Shown here in pieces: positions 19,858 through 30,240 of a stretch of 64,000 nt of DNA. The notes under the pieces were generated by a model, which saw nothing but the letters and a program-made list of their open reading frames with translations, did no database searches and had not been told where the DNA came from. This stretch comes from Tethya wilhelma. Lineage: Eukaryota > Porifera > Demospongiae > Tethyida > Tethyidae. Position 1 is the stretch's first letter. Each line of letters starts with the position of its first letter. The stretch covers positions 3,429,859 through 3,493,858 of the forward strand of contig CAXIPT010000007.1 of assembly GCA_964030475.1 (NCBI GenBank), read 5' to 3'. A program made the translations under genes and the position numbers.

Positions 19858-22119
19858 CTAGCACCTTTTGATGTACTACCGTATGCTGTATACATTTTCA
19901 TTTTAATTAAACTGTCTAGTGTAAACATTACAATATTACCTTCGAGTTTGTCGTTGATCGGCCCAGCTTGAGGTTCTTTGTTTTCTCATAGAAATGAGAG
20001 AGGAGCTTCTTACGGATCTCAACAGTGCAAAATGGTTTCTTTGTACTGTCAAAACATTTTCGAGCTACATTCTGGTGAAAGTGATTAATAATCAGCATTA
20101 TAGTTTATTGTAGCAAAGTTATTAACTTTAAAAGTTTACCTTAGTAATCTCCTCTAACTTATGCATCACATGGATTCCACAATCAGTAGCATTTTGCTGA
20201 CAGAAAATCTGAGTGAATGATTACAACACTATTGTTATTATTCACTGAGATTATCTGTACAATGGTGATCAAAATTGTAAAATGTAATGTCAATACCACA
20301 ATTAATGTACATGTTTTAATTAAGAAATACGTACATCAAGCAGAGATGATTCAAGCCTTTTCTCAGATCCTCTTATGGTGTTCAGGAAGACCTCTATATC
20401 CTTCACTGTGTTGAGGCAGTACTCTGGAACAGTGAATTTGTTTAATTGGGAGTCAAGAATGTATGCTCTGTAAATAATAGTTATATACAATGATTTCTCT
20501 GGTTCTAAGCAATATAATAGAACCTTTGAAAGGCTTTAAGCTCAGCAAGGTTACGTACTATGCATAAAGGTCTCAAGGTGGTTCTAAAAAGCTTATAGAA
20601 TCTAACATAGAACCAAAGGAAAGAGTTGTCTAACTTGTTCATAGATAATCACTAAGAGATTAAACTCCTCTAACCAACTTCTGTATTTGTGACAACTACG
20701 ACTGAGTCAAAACTAATAACAATAACTATTTACATACTTATGAAGGTATATATGTCAACTTACACACATTCAATTTGATCTACCAATACAACAATCCAGT
20801 ACCAACCACCACCTCTGCACAAGTAAAACATGATTTATATATATGATCATTTATGACTATTTTACAGTTTAATACACACAAAAAACGTACCTTGGTTTAC
20901 AAGGAAAAGCAAGAAAATTACTATCCAAGAGGGAAGCTTTTCCAGTGGTAGTGGAGTGAGTCTGCAAAAGAGCTCTTTTAGCAATATTCAGGGAACGATT
21001 TTCCCCATCAACTGTGTATAGGGCTCTCTTAATTGACTCATATGCCAAGGTTGGCACAATCTGGAGCTCCTTGTAATGAGTCTTCGGGATCATCATTTTA
21101 ATAACAAGCAGGGTATGACTGTTAATTATTCAGCATCAATTAGTATAATCATACACATCACTATACCTCCAAAAATAGTCTATAATGGCATCGCTGACTC
21201 CTCTCGAAGGGTAAAGTGTCTTAATGTCTGCCATTGACATGGGGTACTCATCAATTTGAAATTGTTGGAGTCTGAAATGAGAATCTATAGATATAATAAT
21301 GTCCATGTAATTATATTATGGTAATGCTTACACAATAGAAGTGTCATTAGTGCCACAACACAGAAAAGGAGTGTTCTTTCCAAATTTCCATTCAACTCCA
21401 ACACACTGTTTGTGGTACCATGAGTTGCACCTATCACAAGCTACCCATCCACTCTCTTCTCCTTTCTCTTGCGTAACAGTGCACAAACCATGGCAGCCCA
21501 TTTAACACTCCTTATCTTTAATGATTTCTATGACTTCTTCCAGTTGTGACTGTGAAGTAGTAACCATATCAGGCTGGTTAGACACTGAAATATATTATTA
21601 ATAATGAAATTGAATCACTATTGCATTCTACATAATGGAAATTATTATAATACCTTCTGTTTGCTCAGGATAGAATGGAATGTAGTGATTCATCCCATAA
21701 GAGGTGGTCTTATAAGGAACAAATCCAACGTGAAGATTACAACAATAAGGTGGGCATGTACAACATGAAAGGAGCACAGAATTGTATCCATGCTCTCTTA
21801 TCTCATCATAGACAAACAGAATGTAGTTGGATTCCTTGGTTTATACATCCAGCAACAAATTGAACTTGAAGTAAACCTACAGATAAAGTTACAATTATGT
21901 TATGTTGGGAGGATCCTGACATAACCATGATCATGCACCATTTCATACCTGAAAAAGAACAATCATTTTAGTCGTTACATAAATCTCTTTCATTATATAG
22001 TCTACAAGCTCTGAAAGTGTAGGTTTTTCTAATGGTCTGTTAGAAAACACCTCATTAGAGCTTGCAACAGAATGAATAAATGACTGTGCAACAGATGGTT
22101 CTTTCAGCTTATTCTTGTA
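19361..22119 (-). pseudogene. OTU-PHD-Ulp1-SET multidomain gene copy with internal stop
   Basis: Minus-strand exons: 22119-21979 and 21876-21654 (OTU part, damaged), 21584-21332 (PHD finger), 21271-21167, 21118-20891, 20814-20764, 20467-20335, 20208-20140 (Ulp1/C48 protease), 20071-19940 (linker), 19857-19643 and 19574-19361 (SET). From the PHD exon on, all junctions are GT..AG and phases match. The Ulp1 part has a start like YPSRGVSDAIIDYF, WYWIVVLVD where a catalytic His would precede Trp (here Tyr), AYILDS with Asp, and CQQNATDCGIHVM with Gln and Cys. The SET part has EFIITYQGEI, GRLINHS and EELLYNYNDR and ends like KMT5A (H4K20 methyltransferase family). A TAG at 19789-19791 interrupts the SET N-flank. 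A small indel near 21805 breaks the OTU frame. The 5' side ends at the pogo insertion at 22187. Probably a decayed member of a multi-copy family. Confidence 0.75.
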
Positions 22120-22187
22120 CTACAAAAATGAGAAAATTATCTTACCTTTTTTATCTTATGCACAATAACATCACATAAATATTAATA

Positions 22188-22572
22188 GAGTAAGCCACCG
22201 AAAATCAGACACTGCATATAATCGGACGTGCACAGAGTTCAAAGGCAAGCAGCTGCTAGTGGTTAAAATAGATACACATAGATAACTTAGGATGTGGTAC
22301 CCCTGTACTAGATTTGAACTTTGTACGACTAAGTATACGGACGTAGTAAATCAAAACGTGCAACCGACCGATAATTGCAAACATCGGACGATAAAATCAA
22401 TCACCGGACTACATTCCAAACTTAGGCCTAGTTAGCTAGCCATACCACCTAACATATAACTACTTACCTTCCATGTCTGCACAACAGAAATGAACCCTCG
22501 GGAAAACGATCATAGGAGTCGATTGTTTCGCAGACGTTCAATAATCAATTAAACGGACAGGTCAAAGGTTAA
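22188..22572 (+). repeat. Left TIR of pogo element
   Basis: 385 bases, reverse complement of 26673-27074 with minor indels (the right copy has about a dozen extra bases near 26730). Begins GAGTAAGCCACCG after TA. Confidence 0.9.
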
Positions 22573-22976
22573 CGTATAATGTGCACGTGTTCTCAAGAGA
22601 ATTTTATATTTATCTTTCGCTTGCTGACGAGTTGCTGACTGTTTTTCTACCCTTGAGAAATACGCTGCAGCTTTGGAAAAGGTATTCTTCTACTACGATA
22701 GAGATGTTAACACTTTGTTTCAGTCTTTTGCTTTCTTTTTTAGGGACAGCCCGGACTCAAGTTTGCAAGACCAGCTAGACTGTCAGTGAAGATCTCTTAG
22801 CTGTGGGTCACGCTGGCTAGTGGCTCTTCAAAAGATGCTTGTAAGTGTGTGTTATAGTAATGTCATTTTCTTAGCATTTGTACTGTCACTCTATAAGGTA
22901 TACTTTTTTATGAGGTTTCTTTTATTTGATGCAGGCTTCGTTCTATAGCTAGCTAAATTGTCACATTCTTGGCACT

Positions 22977-25749
22977 ATGGCACGCCATGCTACTTCAGTA
23001 AACTCCGACAAAATTGATGAAATTCACTTTTCCCAAAGAGTATTTAGAGCCAAAAAACCATGTAGATCCACATTCTTGCCATCAAGTGTAGTAATGATAC
23101 CATGCAGACCATCTAAATATGGAACTTGGGTCCAAGAAAACCTTGAAAAGGCCATTGTTGCTGTGGAGAAGGGAACAAGCATCAGAAGAGCAGCTGAAAT
23201 GCATGGTGTTCCTCGTTCAACTTTGCATGATCATATATTTGGACGTGTAGAGCATTGTAGGAAGCCAGGTCCAACTCCTTACCTTAACGCAAAAGAGGAA
23301 GCTGACCTTGCTGACTTTCTTGTCAAGTGTTCCAATATGGGATACCCTCATACTCGACAGCAAGTTATGAGCATTGTACAGCGAATACTAGATTCCAAAC
23401 ACATCGATATAACTGTCACACATGGTTGGTGGGAACGTTTTCGAACTCGACATCCATTTTTGACTTTGAGAACAGCCATTCCATTGTCTTATGTACGAGC
23501 AATGGCACAGGATGAAAAAGCTATAAACCACTACTATGAATTATTAGAAGAGACATTGGTTGAAAATGGAATCCTAGATGATCCTACAAGGCTCTTTAAC
23601 TGTGATGAGACAGGAATGCCTTTGAATCCTAAGCCTTTGAAGTCCGTTTACAAAGTTGGTACTAAAGATCCCTCTTGCATAACTGGTAATTCAAAGGCCC
23701 AAGTTACAGTTCTAGCTTGCAGTAGTGCAGCTGGATATGTCCTTCCTCCTTATGTAATATTTGATAGGAAAACCCTAAATCAAGAGCTCACTCGAGGTGA
23801 AGTGCCTGGAACAGTCTATGGCCTTTCGTCTAATGGTTGGATGGATGCAGATCTTTTTAAGCAATGGTTCATGGATCATTTCTTGAAGTATGTTCCTTCT
23901 GCTCGACCACTGTTGTTATTACTGGATGGACACTCTTCGCATTTCTCTCCTGAGATGATTAGAGCAGCAGCTAGTGAAGGAGTTGTTCTCTTCACCCTTC
24001 CTCCACATACGACCCACCTTTGTCAACCCCTGGATAAGGGACCATTTGCTCCTCTAAAGGTTGAATGGAGAAAGGTAGTCCAGAAGTTCATGTCTGACAA
24101 TCCAGGCTGAGTAGTTAGCCGATATGAATTCTCAGCACTTTTTTCTGATGCCTGGTTCAAGTCAATGACCATGAGGAATATCACTGCTGGATTTAGAGTT
24201 ACCGGAGTTTGTCCTTTCAAAAAGCAGTCTTTTAAGGAATCCGATGAGAAATCGCCTTCAGTTGATGTTGAAGAGGTGTTTACAAAATCTAAGGATATCA
24301 AGTACATTCCATTGTTCACCCCTCGTATTCCTCATCAAAAACATCATTACTGCAAATCGCATAAGGAGAAGAGCCACACTCAGATGAAGACAATAATTCT
24401 TCATTCCTTTCTATGGAATCATAAAGAGCACTCTAGAGAGATCTGCTTCAGAATCAGACTTGCTTAATATGAAATGCTTTTTGCCAGTAAAGAAAGCCCA
24501 CAGTCTTAACAAATTTCTTGTGACACCATTAGCACCTAATGAAAAATGTGGGGCTGGCCCCAAACCCATTGTAAGAGTTTTAACAAGCAGAGAAAACATG
24601 GTACTCATGGAAGAACAAGAAAGAGTTAAGGCAGAAAAAGTTGCTCAGAAGGAAGCCAGACAAAAAGCTCGTGAAGAAAAGAGACAGGGAAAAAAAGAGA
24701 AGAGGCTAAAGAAAGCCAAAAGTAAGAAACTTACTATAAATTGCGCATATCTGTTAGATAGTGGAGAATTTAGACAGAAAGTATACACTTTATATCCGAT
24801 GCGTTCCCAAGTATATTGTCTTCTTGTTCTTACACTTATACTTATACAGGACAAGCTACACCAGAAGAATCAGAAGATGACTTTGATTATCCTTTTCAGA
24901 CTGAAACTGTCAGCCGTACAGGTAAATATATTTACTGTATGAACTCCAGGCTCTTGAATTAGGTATATCAATACAGGTAGGAAAAGATCACTGACCTATA
25001 AAGTGAGAGATAGCGTATCATGGATGATGGAACATGATGACTTTGATAATTTTATGGATGCTGATATAACTGAGATAGGTATACACATGCATACAGGCAT
25101 ACACATGTTTGTTTATTTCAGCAACTATACTCTAATGCTCACAGAAGGCAGAGAAAGTGACACAGACATAGGCTGTTCAAGGTTCAATGATAGACGTCTT
25201 TCATACAGCGACACTGAGCTAACTCCTGCTCCTCAGAGAGGCAAAGGTATATGTGAAGTGTGTGTGTGTGTGTTGACAGACTGATGTAATGAGTGCTTTT
25301 AAATGCAGGAAGGAACAAGTCAAAATCCACAACCAGACACGTACAGTCAGACAGAGAAGATGGTGACACTGAGCTAGCTCCTGTCAGTGGTGTTCCTCTG
25401 AGAGGCAGAGGTACATGTGAAGTGTGTGTGTGTGTGTGTGCAGACTGATGTAATGAGTGCTTTTAAATGCAGGAAAGGGCAGGTCAAAGTCCACCGCCAG
25501 ACATGTACAGTCAGACAGAGAAGATGGTGACACTGAGCTAGCTCCTGTCAGTGGTGTTCCTCCGAGAGGCAGAGGTACATGTGAAGTGTGTATGTGTGTG
25601 TATTTATAGACTGATGTAATGAGTGCTTTTAAATGCAGGAAGGAACAAGTCAAAATCCACAGCCAGACATGTACAGTCAGACAGAGAAGATGGTGACACT
25701 GAGCTAGCTCCTGTCAGTGGTGTTCCTCCGAGAGGTAGAGGTACATGTG

Positions 25750-25789
<40 letters not shown>

Positions 25790-26023
25790 ACAGACTGATG
25801 TATTGAGTGCTTTTAAATGCAGGAAAGGGCAGGTCAAAGTCCACGTACAGTCAGACAGAGAAGATAGTGACACTGAGCTAGCTCCTGTCAGTGGTGTTCC
25901 TCCGAGAAGCAGAGGTACTTGTGAAGTGTGTAAATACCGTTTATGGTCATGATTTCTCTATACTTTTTCTGTTGTTGTAAACATGTAGAATCTGATGTCA
26001 TCATTGTTTCCGACAATTCTTAA
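22977..26023 (+). pseudogene. Pogo/CENP-B-type transposase with spliced repetitive tail
   Basis: ATG 22977 opens a 377-codon frame. Residues ~55-95 form a psq/CENP-B helix-turn-helix (GTSIRRAAEMHGVPRSTLHD), then a second DNA-binding half (HGWWERFRTRHP) and a DDE_1 nuclease with FNCDETGMPLNP (Asp), LLLLDGHSSHFS (Asp) and LPPHTTHLCQPLDKG (third acidic site). These bind the TIRs and catalyse excision and insertion. TGA at 24108-24110 replaces a probable Arg (DNPG-stop-VVSRYEFSALF); the same frame then continues with ITAGFRVTGVCPF. After a shift near 24390, the frame from about 24430 has a Lys/Glu-rich coil and a splice donor at 24720. Downstream phase-1 exons are 24850-24921, 24977-25078, 25145-25246, 25309-25410, 25473-25574, 25639-25740, 25823-25914 and 25989-26023 (TAA). 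The start is the first ATG before the HTH. Confidence 0.85.
24977..25914 (+). repeat. Tandem array of 102-nt phase-1 exons in transposase tail
   Basis: Five consecutive exons are each exactly 102 nt (34 codons) and begin and end in phase 1; a sixth is 92 nt. The last four (25309-25410, 25473-25574, 25639-25740, 25823-25914) are near-identical and encode SDREDGDTELAPVSGVPPRG-type repeats. Their introns (about 62-82 nt) each carry a GT microsatellite of different length after the donor and end in TTTTAAATGCAG. The 10-base loss in the last copy shifts its frame to an early TAG. Confidence 0.85.
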
Positions 26024-26140
26024 ATACCCAAGTCTGGTTCGTGGCCGAAGCACCTTTGCTGAATTCATTTAAATTAATAACAAGTTGTATACAGTGTACT
26101 ATTGCTACTGTGTTTACTTCATGTTAGTGTTACTAGCATT

Positions 26141-26225
26141 GTATGCAGGATCTCACAATCACTGGGTGTGTATTCAATTTGGACGTAATTGAATACATAC
26201 CCAGTGATTGTGAGATCCTGCATAC
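26141..26225. repeat. 85-bp near-perfect hairpin
   Basis: GTATGCAGGATCTCACAATC and onward for 38 bases pairs with 26188-26225 with one mismatch and a 9-base loop. It lies within the pogo element, downstream of the transposase stop. Confidence 0.85.
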
Positions 26226-26331
26226 AAGGCTGATTTGCTGCTGGAGCTAGGTTCTTTTGGAAACTCATTACCAAACTGAAACTGTCCGTTAAATAAACTT
26301 CCTGGAACAGCTCAAAGAAATTTAATTCTGC

Positions 26332-26547
26332 ATGCAACCAACAAACTTAGTTGTTATGAGTTGCACTGTTACAGCAGAATGCCAGAAAATGTACAATAAT
26401 ATGCTGTGTTGTGATAACTATAGTAAGTGGGTGCATTGTAAATGTGCTAGTATTAATAGTGTTGAGGATGTAGCTGATATATATATTGTGTGGTGGTGTA
26501 TAGAGAATGCTATAAGTTTGATGGAATCCTTTGTAACTCATCAGTAG
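26332..26547 (+). CDS. Small Cys-rich ORF, possible zinc-binding remnant
   Basis: A 71-codon frame with ATG 26332 and TAG 26545-26547 reads CTVTAECQKMYNNMLCCDNY, then KWVHCKCASI and WWC. The Cys spacing with KWVHC resembles a degenerate PHD/RING-type zinc finger. It lies inside the pogo element between the hairpin and the right TIR. It may be a second small ORF of the element or chance. No splice evidence. Confidence 0.3.
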   Translation: MQPTNLVVMSCTVTAECQKMYNNMLCCDNYSKWVHCKCASINSVEDVADIYIVWWCIENAISLMESFVTHQ

Positions 26548-26672
26548 TATACTTTGTGTTGTTGAGTTTGTAATTATTAATATTTATCACCTTTCTAAAG
26601 CTTTTACCAGCTAACTTGCGTATTTTTCCTTGAAAGTGTCATAGTGATGTTTGTTAGATCCTGGGTCACTGT

Positions 26673-27074
26673 TTAACCTTTGACCTGTCCGTTTAATTGA
26701 TTATTGAACGTCTGCGAAACAATCGACTCTGTTGATGTCCTATGATCGTTTTCCCGAGGGTTCATTTCTGTTGTGCAGACATGGAAGGTAGGTAGTTATG
26801 TATATATGGTTAGGTGGTATGGCTAGCTAAATAGGCCTAAGTTTGGAATGTAGTCCGGTGATTGATTTTATCGTCCGATGTTTGCAATTATCGGTCGGTT
26901 GCACGTTTTGATCTACCACGTCCGTATACTTAGTCATACAAAGTTCAAATCTAGTACAGGGGTACCACATCCTAAGTTATCTATGTGTATCTATTTTAAC
27001 CACTATCAGCTGCTTGCCTTTGAACTCTATGCACGTCCGATTATATGCAGTGTCTGATTTTCAGTGGCTTACTC
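26673..27074 (-). repeat. Right TIR of pogo element
   Basis: 402 bases, inverted copy of the left TIR; ends CTTACTC followed by TA at 27075-27076. Confidence 0.9.
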
Positions 27075-27259
27075 TAGTAGGAATGGGCCGAATGTCCCAT
27101 AGAAACAATACAAAATGTTTATGATCATAAAATCTAGCCAAACAAAATTGAGTCCCTAGAGGCTCTTACTGACAGATTATCAACTACATGCAAGGCCTAA
27201 AACTCACAGAAACTTTTCTCTGCACTCGTAGAGTGAGCTGGTGGGAAGCCACAATAGTG

Positions 27260-27782
27260 CCATTTTTGTTCTGCTAACGTACTTACTTCCTAACTGACTT
27301 ACTTGAAAAGCATTTCCAGAGAACCAGAATGCGTTGAGCCAACTTTGACAGCACAAAGTAAGTTCTTTTTATAGGTACTACATTCCTTGATACTCTTTTT
27401 AATCACAAATAAGCCTAAGCTAAAACTAGAAAGCTTTAAAACTGAGAGTATAAATTCATGTAATTGAATGTAGCCATCTTCCTGTAAAATTCAAAGGTCA
27501 TTGATTATCCACATGGTATTACTATGCACAGGCGCATTAGCTACCCTAGTAGACAATGTAGCTTCTACTCAGATAACTCAAGCTTTTAACCAGTCTCTGA
27601 TAGTCTCCTTACTGTAGTGTTGAAAAAAGTGAATGAACAAGTAGCTTGTAAGATATCGTAGTAATCTCATTCAACCGATACAGCACATGGTATTACATCA
27701 TCATGACATCATTACTATGAATAGATAATCATATACTAAATATACAGGTACTATATATAGTTAGTCAGTTCAGTTTCCTACA
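27260..27782 (-). repeat. Probable 3' LTR of a Gypsy element (outer end unclear)
   Basis: On the minus strand the pol gene is followed by a polypurine tract GGAGGGGGAGA (27793-27783) and then TGTAGGAAACTGAACTG, a standard LTR start. The far end could not be fixed because no second LTR exists in the window. Sequence at 27077-27160 (GGAATGGGCCGAATGTCCC, CAATACAAAATG) looks like a distant repeat A relative and is outside the LTR. Confidence 0.5.
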
Positions 27783-27803
27783 TCTCCCCCTCCAGCATCC
27801 ATG

Positions 27804-29957
27804 CTAGTGGATGCGTCCTATTTCTTGAATCAATCTTTTAGTCGTTTGAGTACTTCTGCCAGAGCGCCTGGGCTGTATCATCTCAGGACGTTCACTCCTC
27901 TGGGGGATACCAACTTGTGGCATCTCACCTCCTGTGGTGGCTTCCGGTATTGATGTAGCAACCCGTCGACGAATGAAACGACGGTTTCTAACTAAGACCT
28001 GGCCATTTTGGGTTTTGACATAGTAGCGTCGATTAGGCCCTGTTGCCGTGACGATGCCGTAAATCTCCCATCTCTTGGTCTCATGATGTTGGATGGCCAC
28101 GTGGGTACCTACCACAATGTCTGGAAGTGGTTTGCTGGACCGGTTGTATGTTTCTACCATGTAATCCTGAGTAGCTTGGCGTTGATCGTCACTTTCTTTG
28201 GTACCCTGCTGCCATTTTGCTAGGAATGCTCGTCTGTGAGCTGGAATGGAATCTTGCATTGGTCTACCAAAGAGCTTTTGAGATGGAGACAAATTATCTT
28301 TCCGTGATGGTGTGTTACGGTACTGTAATAGAGAGTGAGTGAGCTGGTCATAATTGAGGGATCGTCCGGTCCACGCAGCTCGTATTAACTTCTTCATTGA
28401 CTTCACTGTTGCCTCGGCTTTCCCATTGCTCTGTGGGTATCTAGGCGAGGAGGTATTATGCACAAATCCCCATTGTTTCGCAAATTTTGCAAACTGCTTG
28501 GACATGAATTGGGGTCCCTGGTCTGACCACAAGACGTCAGGTACACCGGTACGGCAGAAAGACGCCCGGAGTTCAGCCGTCAACTTGGGTGCAGTTGTGT
28601 TTGTGCCCATGGGAATGACCTCTGGCCAATCAGTGAAACAATCAACTACGATGAGGTAGTCACGACCTGCATACGAACAAAAATCTGCAGCTATTTCTTG
28701 GAAGGGCCTCTGCGGTCTCGGTTTGGTGATGATTGGTTCTTTCTGTTGAGATGGCAGAGAGTCCTGGCACAGTTTGCATGAGGTTACAGCGTTCTCGATA
28801 TCATTGCTCATTCCTGGCCAGAACACTATTAGATTGGCTCGTTCTTTGGTTCGTACTATCCCTTGATGTGAGCTGTGTAGCTGCTGTAATATCTCATGCC
28901 TCAACTTTGATGGTACAATGAGGCGGCACCCATATACAATGAGGTCGTCATCAATCGCTAACTCCATCCGTATCTGCCAGTAGGGCTTGCAATCGTCTGC
29001 CACCTCCTTTCGATTTTTTGGGAACCCATCAATGATATAGCTCTTGAGCTTCTGGTATGTCTCGTCTTGCTCAGCTACTTGTTTGAGGCTTTCAAGCTTC
29101 ATGTTCTGGTCTTGAGGTGAGAGTACTGCTCTGATTTCTGACATGCCGAGTTCTTGGGAGTCTCGTTCACCCATCAAGTCTTCCTGACAGGGATCTGAGG
29201 TAGGATTCCTTGACAGGGAGTCAGGTGCCTCGTTCAATGTCCCCTTGAGCCATTCAGCTGTGAACTGATATCCCATGATCTTGGCTCTCAACCGCTGTAA
29301 ACGGGGGTTCTCAATTTCGTCTAGGCGGTGGGTGTTAAGGATTGGGATGAGGGGGTGGTGATCTGTGAGTACCGAAAAATGTGGTAGTCCTGCCAGGAAG
29401 ATATTGCATTTCTTCATTGCCCATGATACTGCCAGTAGTTCTAACTCGACTATGGCATACCGTGACTCAGCATCGGATAAAAACCTGGAACCGGCCTGTA
29501 TGAGACGCCATGTTCCCTCAGTTTTCTGTTGTAGCACGAATCCGAGGCCGCGTCTGCTAGCGTCTGTACATAATCTGGTTGGTTTTGTTTGGTCGAAAAA
29601 TGCCACCGTGGGTGCTGTGGTGAGGTGTTCCTTTACTTGATTGAATGCGATGTTGAATGCTTCTGACCACATGAATTCGTTTTTTGTGCTTAACAGTGGG
29701 CGAAGGGGGTGTAGGAGTTGTGCGAGAGATGCTGTGCTAGAGGATAGTTGGTTGGCGAGTCCAATGAATGAACGTAGTTCAGTTCGGCTAGTGGGGGTTG
29801 GGAAGTTTGCAATAGCTTCCGTTATGGAGGGATCAACTCTGTATCCCTCTGCTGAGAGGATAAATCCTGCGAAGTCCACTTTTGGTTGCGCAAATTTCCA
29901 CTTGCTCTTGTTGAGTGTGATATTCTTGTCTCTGCAACGTTGTAGAAACTGTCTCAC
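27804..29957 (-). pseudogene. Ty3/Gypsy pol: RT C-terminus, RNase H, integrase
   Basis: An open 717-codon frame, in order: the end of RT (LNKSKWKFAQPKVDFAGFIL), RNase H (PTRLCTDASRRGLGFVLQQ, ELELLAVSWA, DHHPL), an integrase zinc region (H..H...C..C as SSHQGIVRTKERANL and CKLCQD), the integrase core (DFCSYAGRDYLIVVDCFTDW, SDQGPQFMSKQF, SNGKAEATVKSM: D, D, E) and a basic C-terminal tail. It copies and inserts the element. The N-terminal half of pol, gag and the 5' LTR are missing because the frame runs into a single-N assembly join at 29976. The part present has no stops, so this element is much younger than the Gypsy fragment at 14.9-16.3 kb. Confidence 0.9.
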
Positions 29958-29975
29958 ATGTGCGTGGTGCTGAGA

Positions 29976-29976
29976 N
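29976..29976. other. Single-N assembly join cutting Gypsy pol
   Basis: The N interrupts the reverse transcriptase reading; sequence to its right is unrelated AT-rich DNA. Contiguity across it should not be assumed. Confidence 0.7.
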
Positions 29977-30240
29977 TATCTGTTGAATGAGATTACTAAG
30001 ATATCTTACAAAAACTGTTATTGCAAATCTTTCTGTGTGTGTGGAATTATGGTTAGCCCTCGCTAGCTGTACTAGGCTAGCTAGTTGCTTACAGGCTAGT
30101 AAAGTTCGCTACTATCGTTTATAAACCAGTTTGAAAGTGAGAACCTTCAATTAGCGCAGGATTGAAGCATGATTTGTTGAAATTTAACTAGCGGCTAGTA
30201 CGATACATGTAGCAACTATAAATCTGTAGCTATATAGCTA

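Larger units (their letters stand above)
22188..27074 (+). mobile_element. Pogo-type DNA transposon, nearly complete
   Basis: Long terminal inverted repeats (22188-22572 and 26673-27074, outer end GAGTAAGCCAC) flank a transposase gene. The dinucleotide TA is present immediately outside both ends (22186-22187, 27075-27076), the target-site duplication expected of Tc1/mariner/pogo elements. Total length 4887 bases. On the left it is inserted in the intron of the OTU/PHD gene copy: the sequence up to TTAATA matches the uninterrupted intron at about 9637-9680 in reverse complement. The right flank does not continue that intron, so a deletion or misjoin followed. One in-frame stop and probable frameshifts make the transposase inactive as read. 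Confidence 0.85.

Noticed and set aside
19789..24110. In-frame TAG and TGA codons as readthrough or selenocysteine sites
   Set aside because: They occur in several unrelated elements at positions where Arg, Lys or Gln is usual and alongside frameshifts; simple decay (often CGA to TGA) explains them. No SECIS-like structure was seen.
25184..25873. Minus-strand ORFs rich in His/Thr over the GT tracts
   Set aside because: They are shadows of the exon array and microsatellites on the plus strand.
14862..29957. Gypsy gag-protease at 14.9-16.3 kb and pol at 27.8-29.96 kb as two halves of one element
   Set aside because: Opposite strands, very different decay (many stops versus none), and each has its own LTR context.
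28008..29973. Plus-strand ORFs over Gypsy pol
   Set aside because: Antisense shadows of a clear integrase/RNase H frame.
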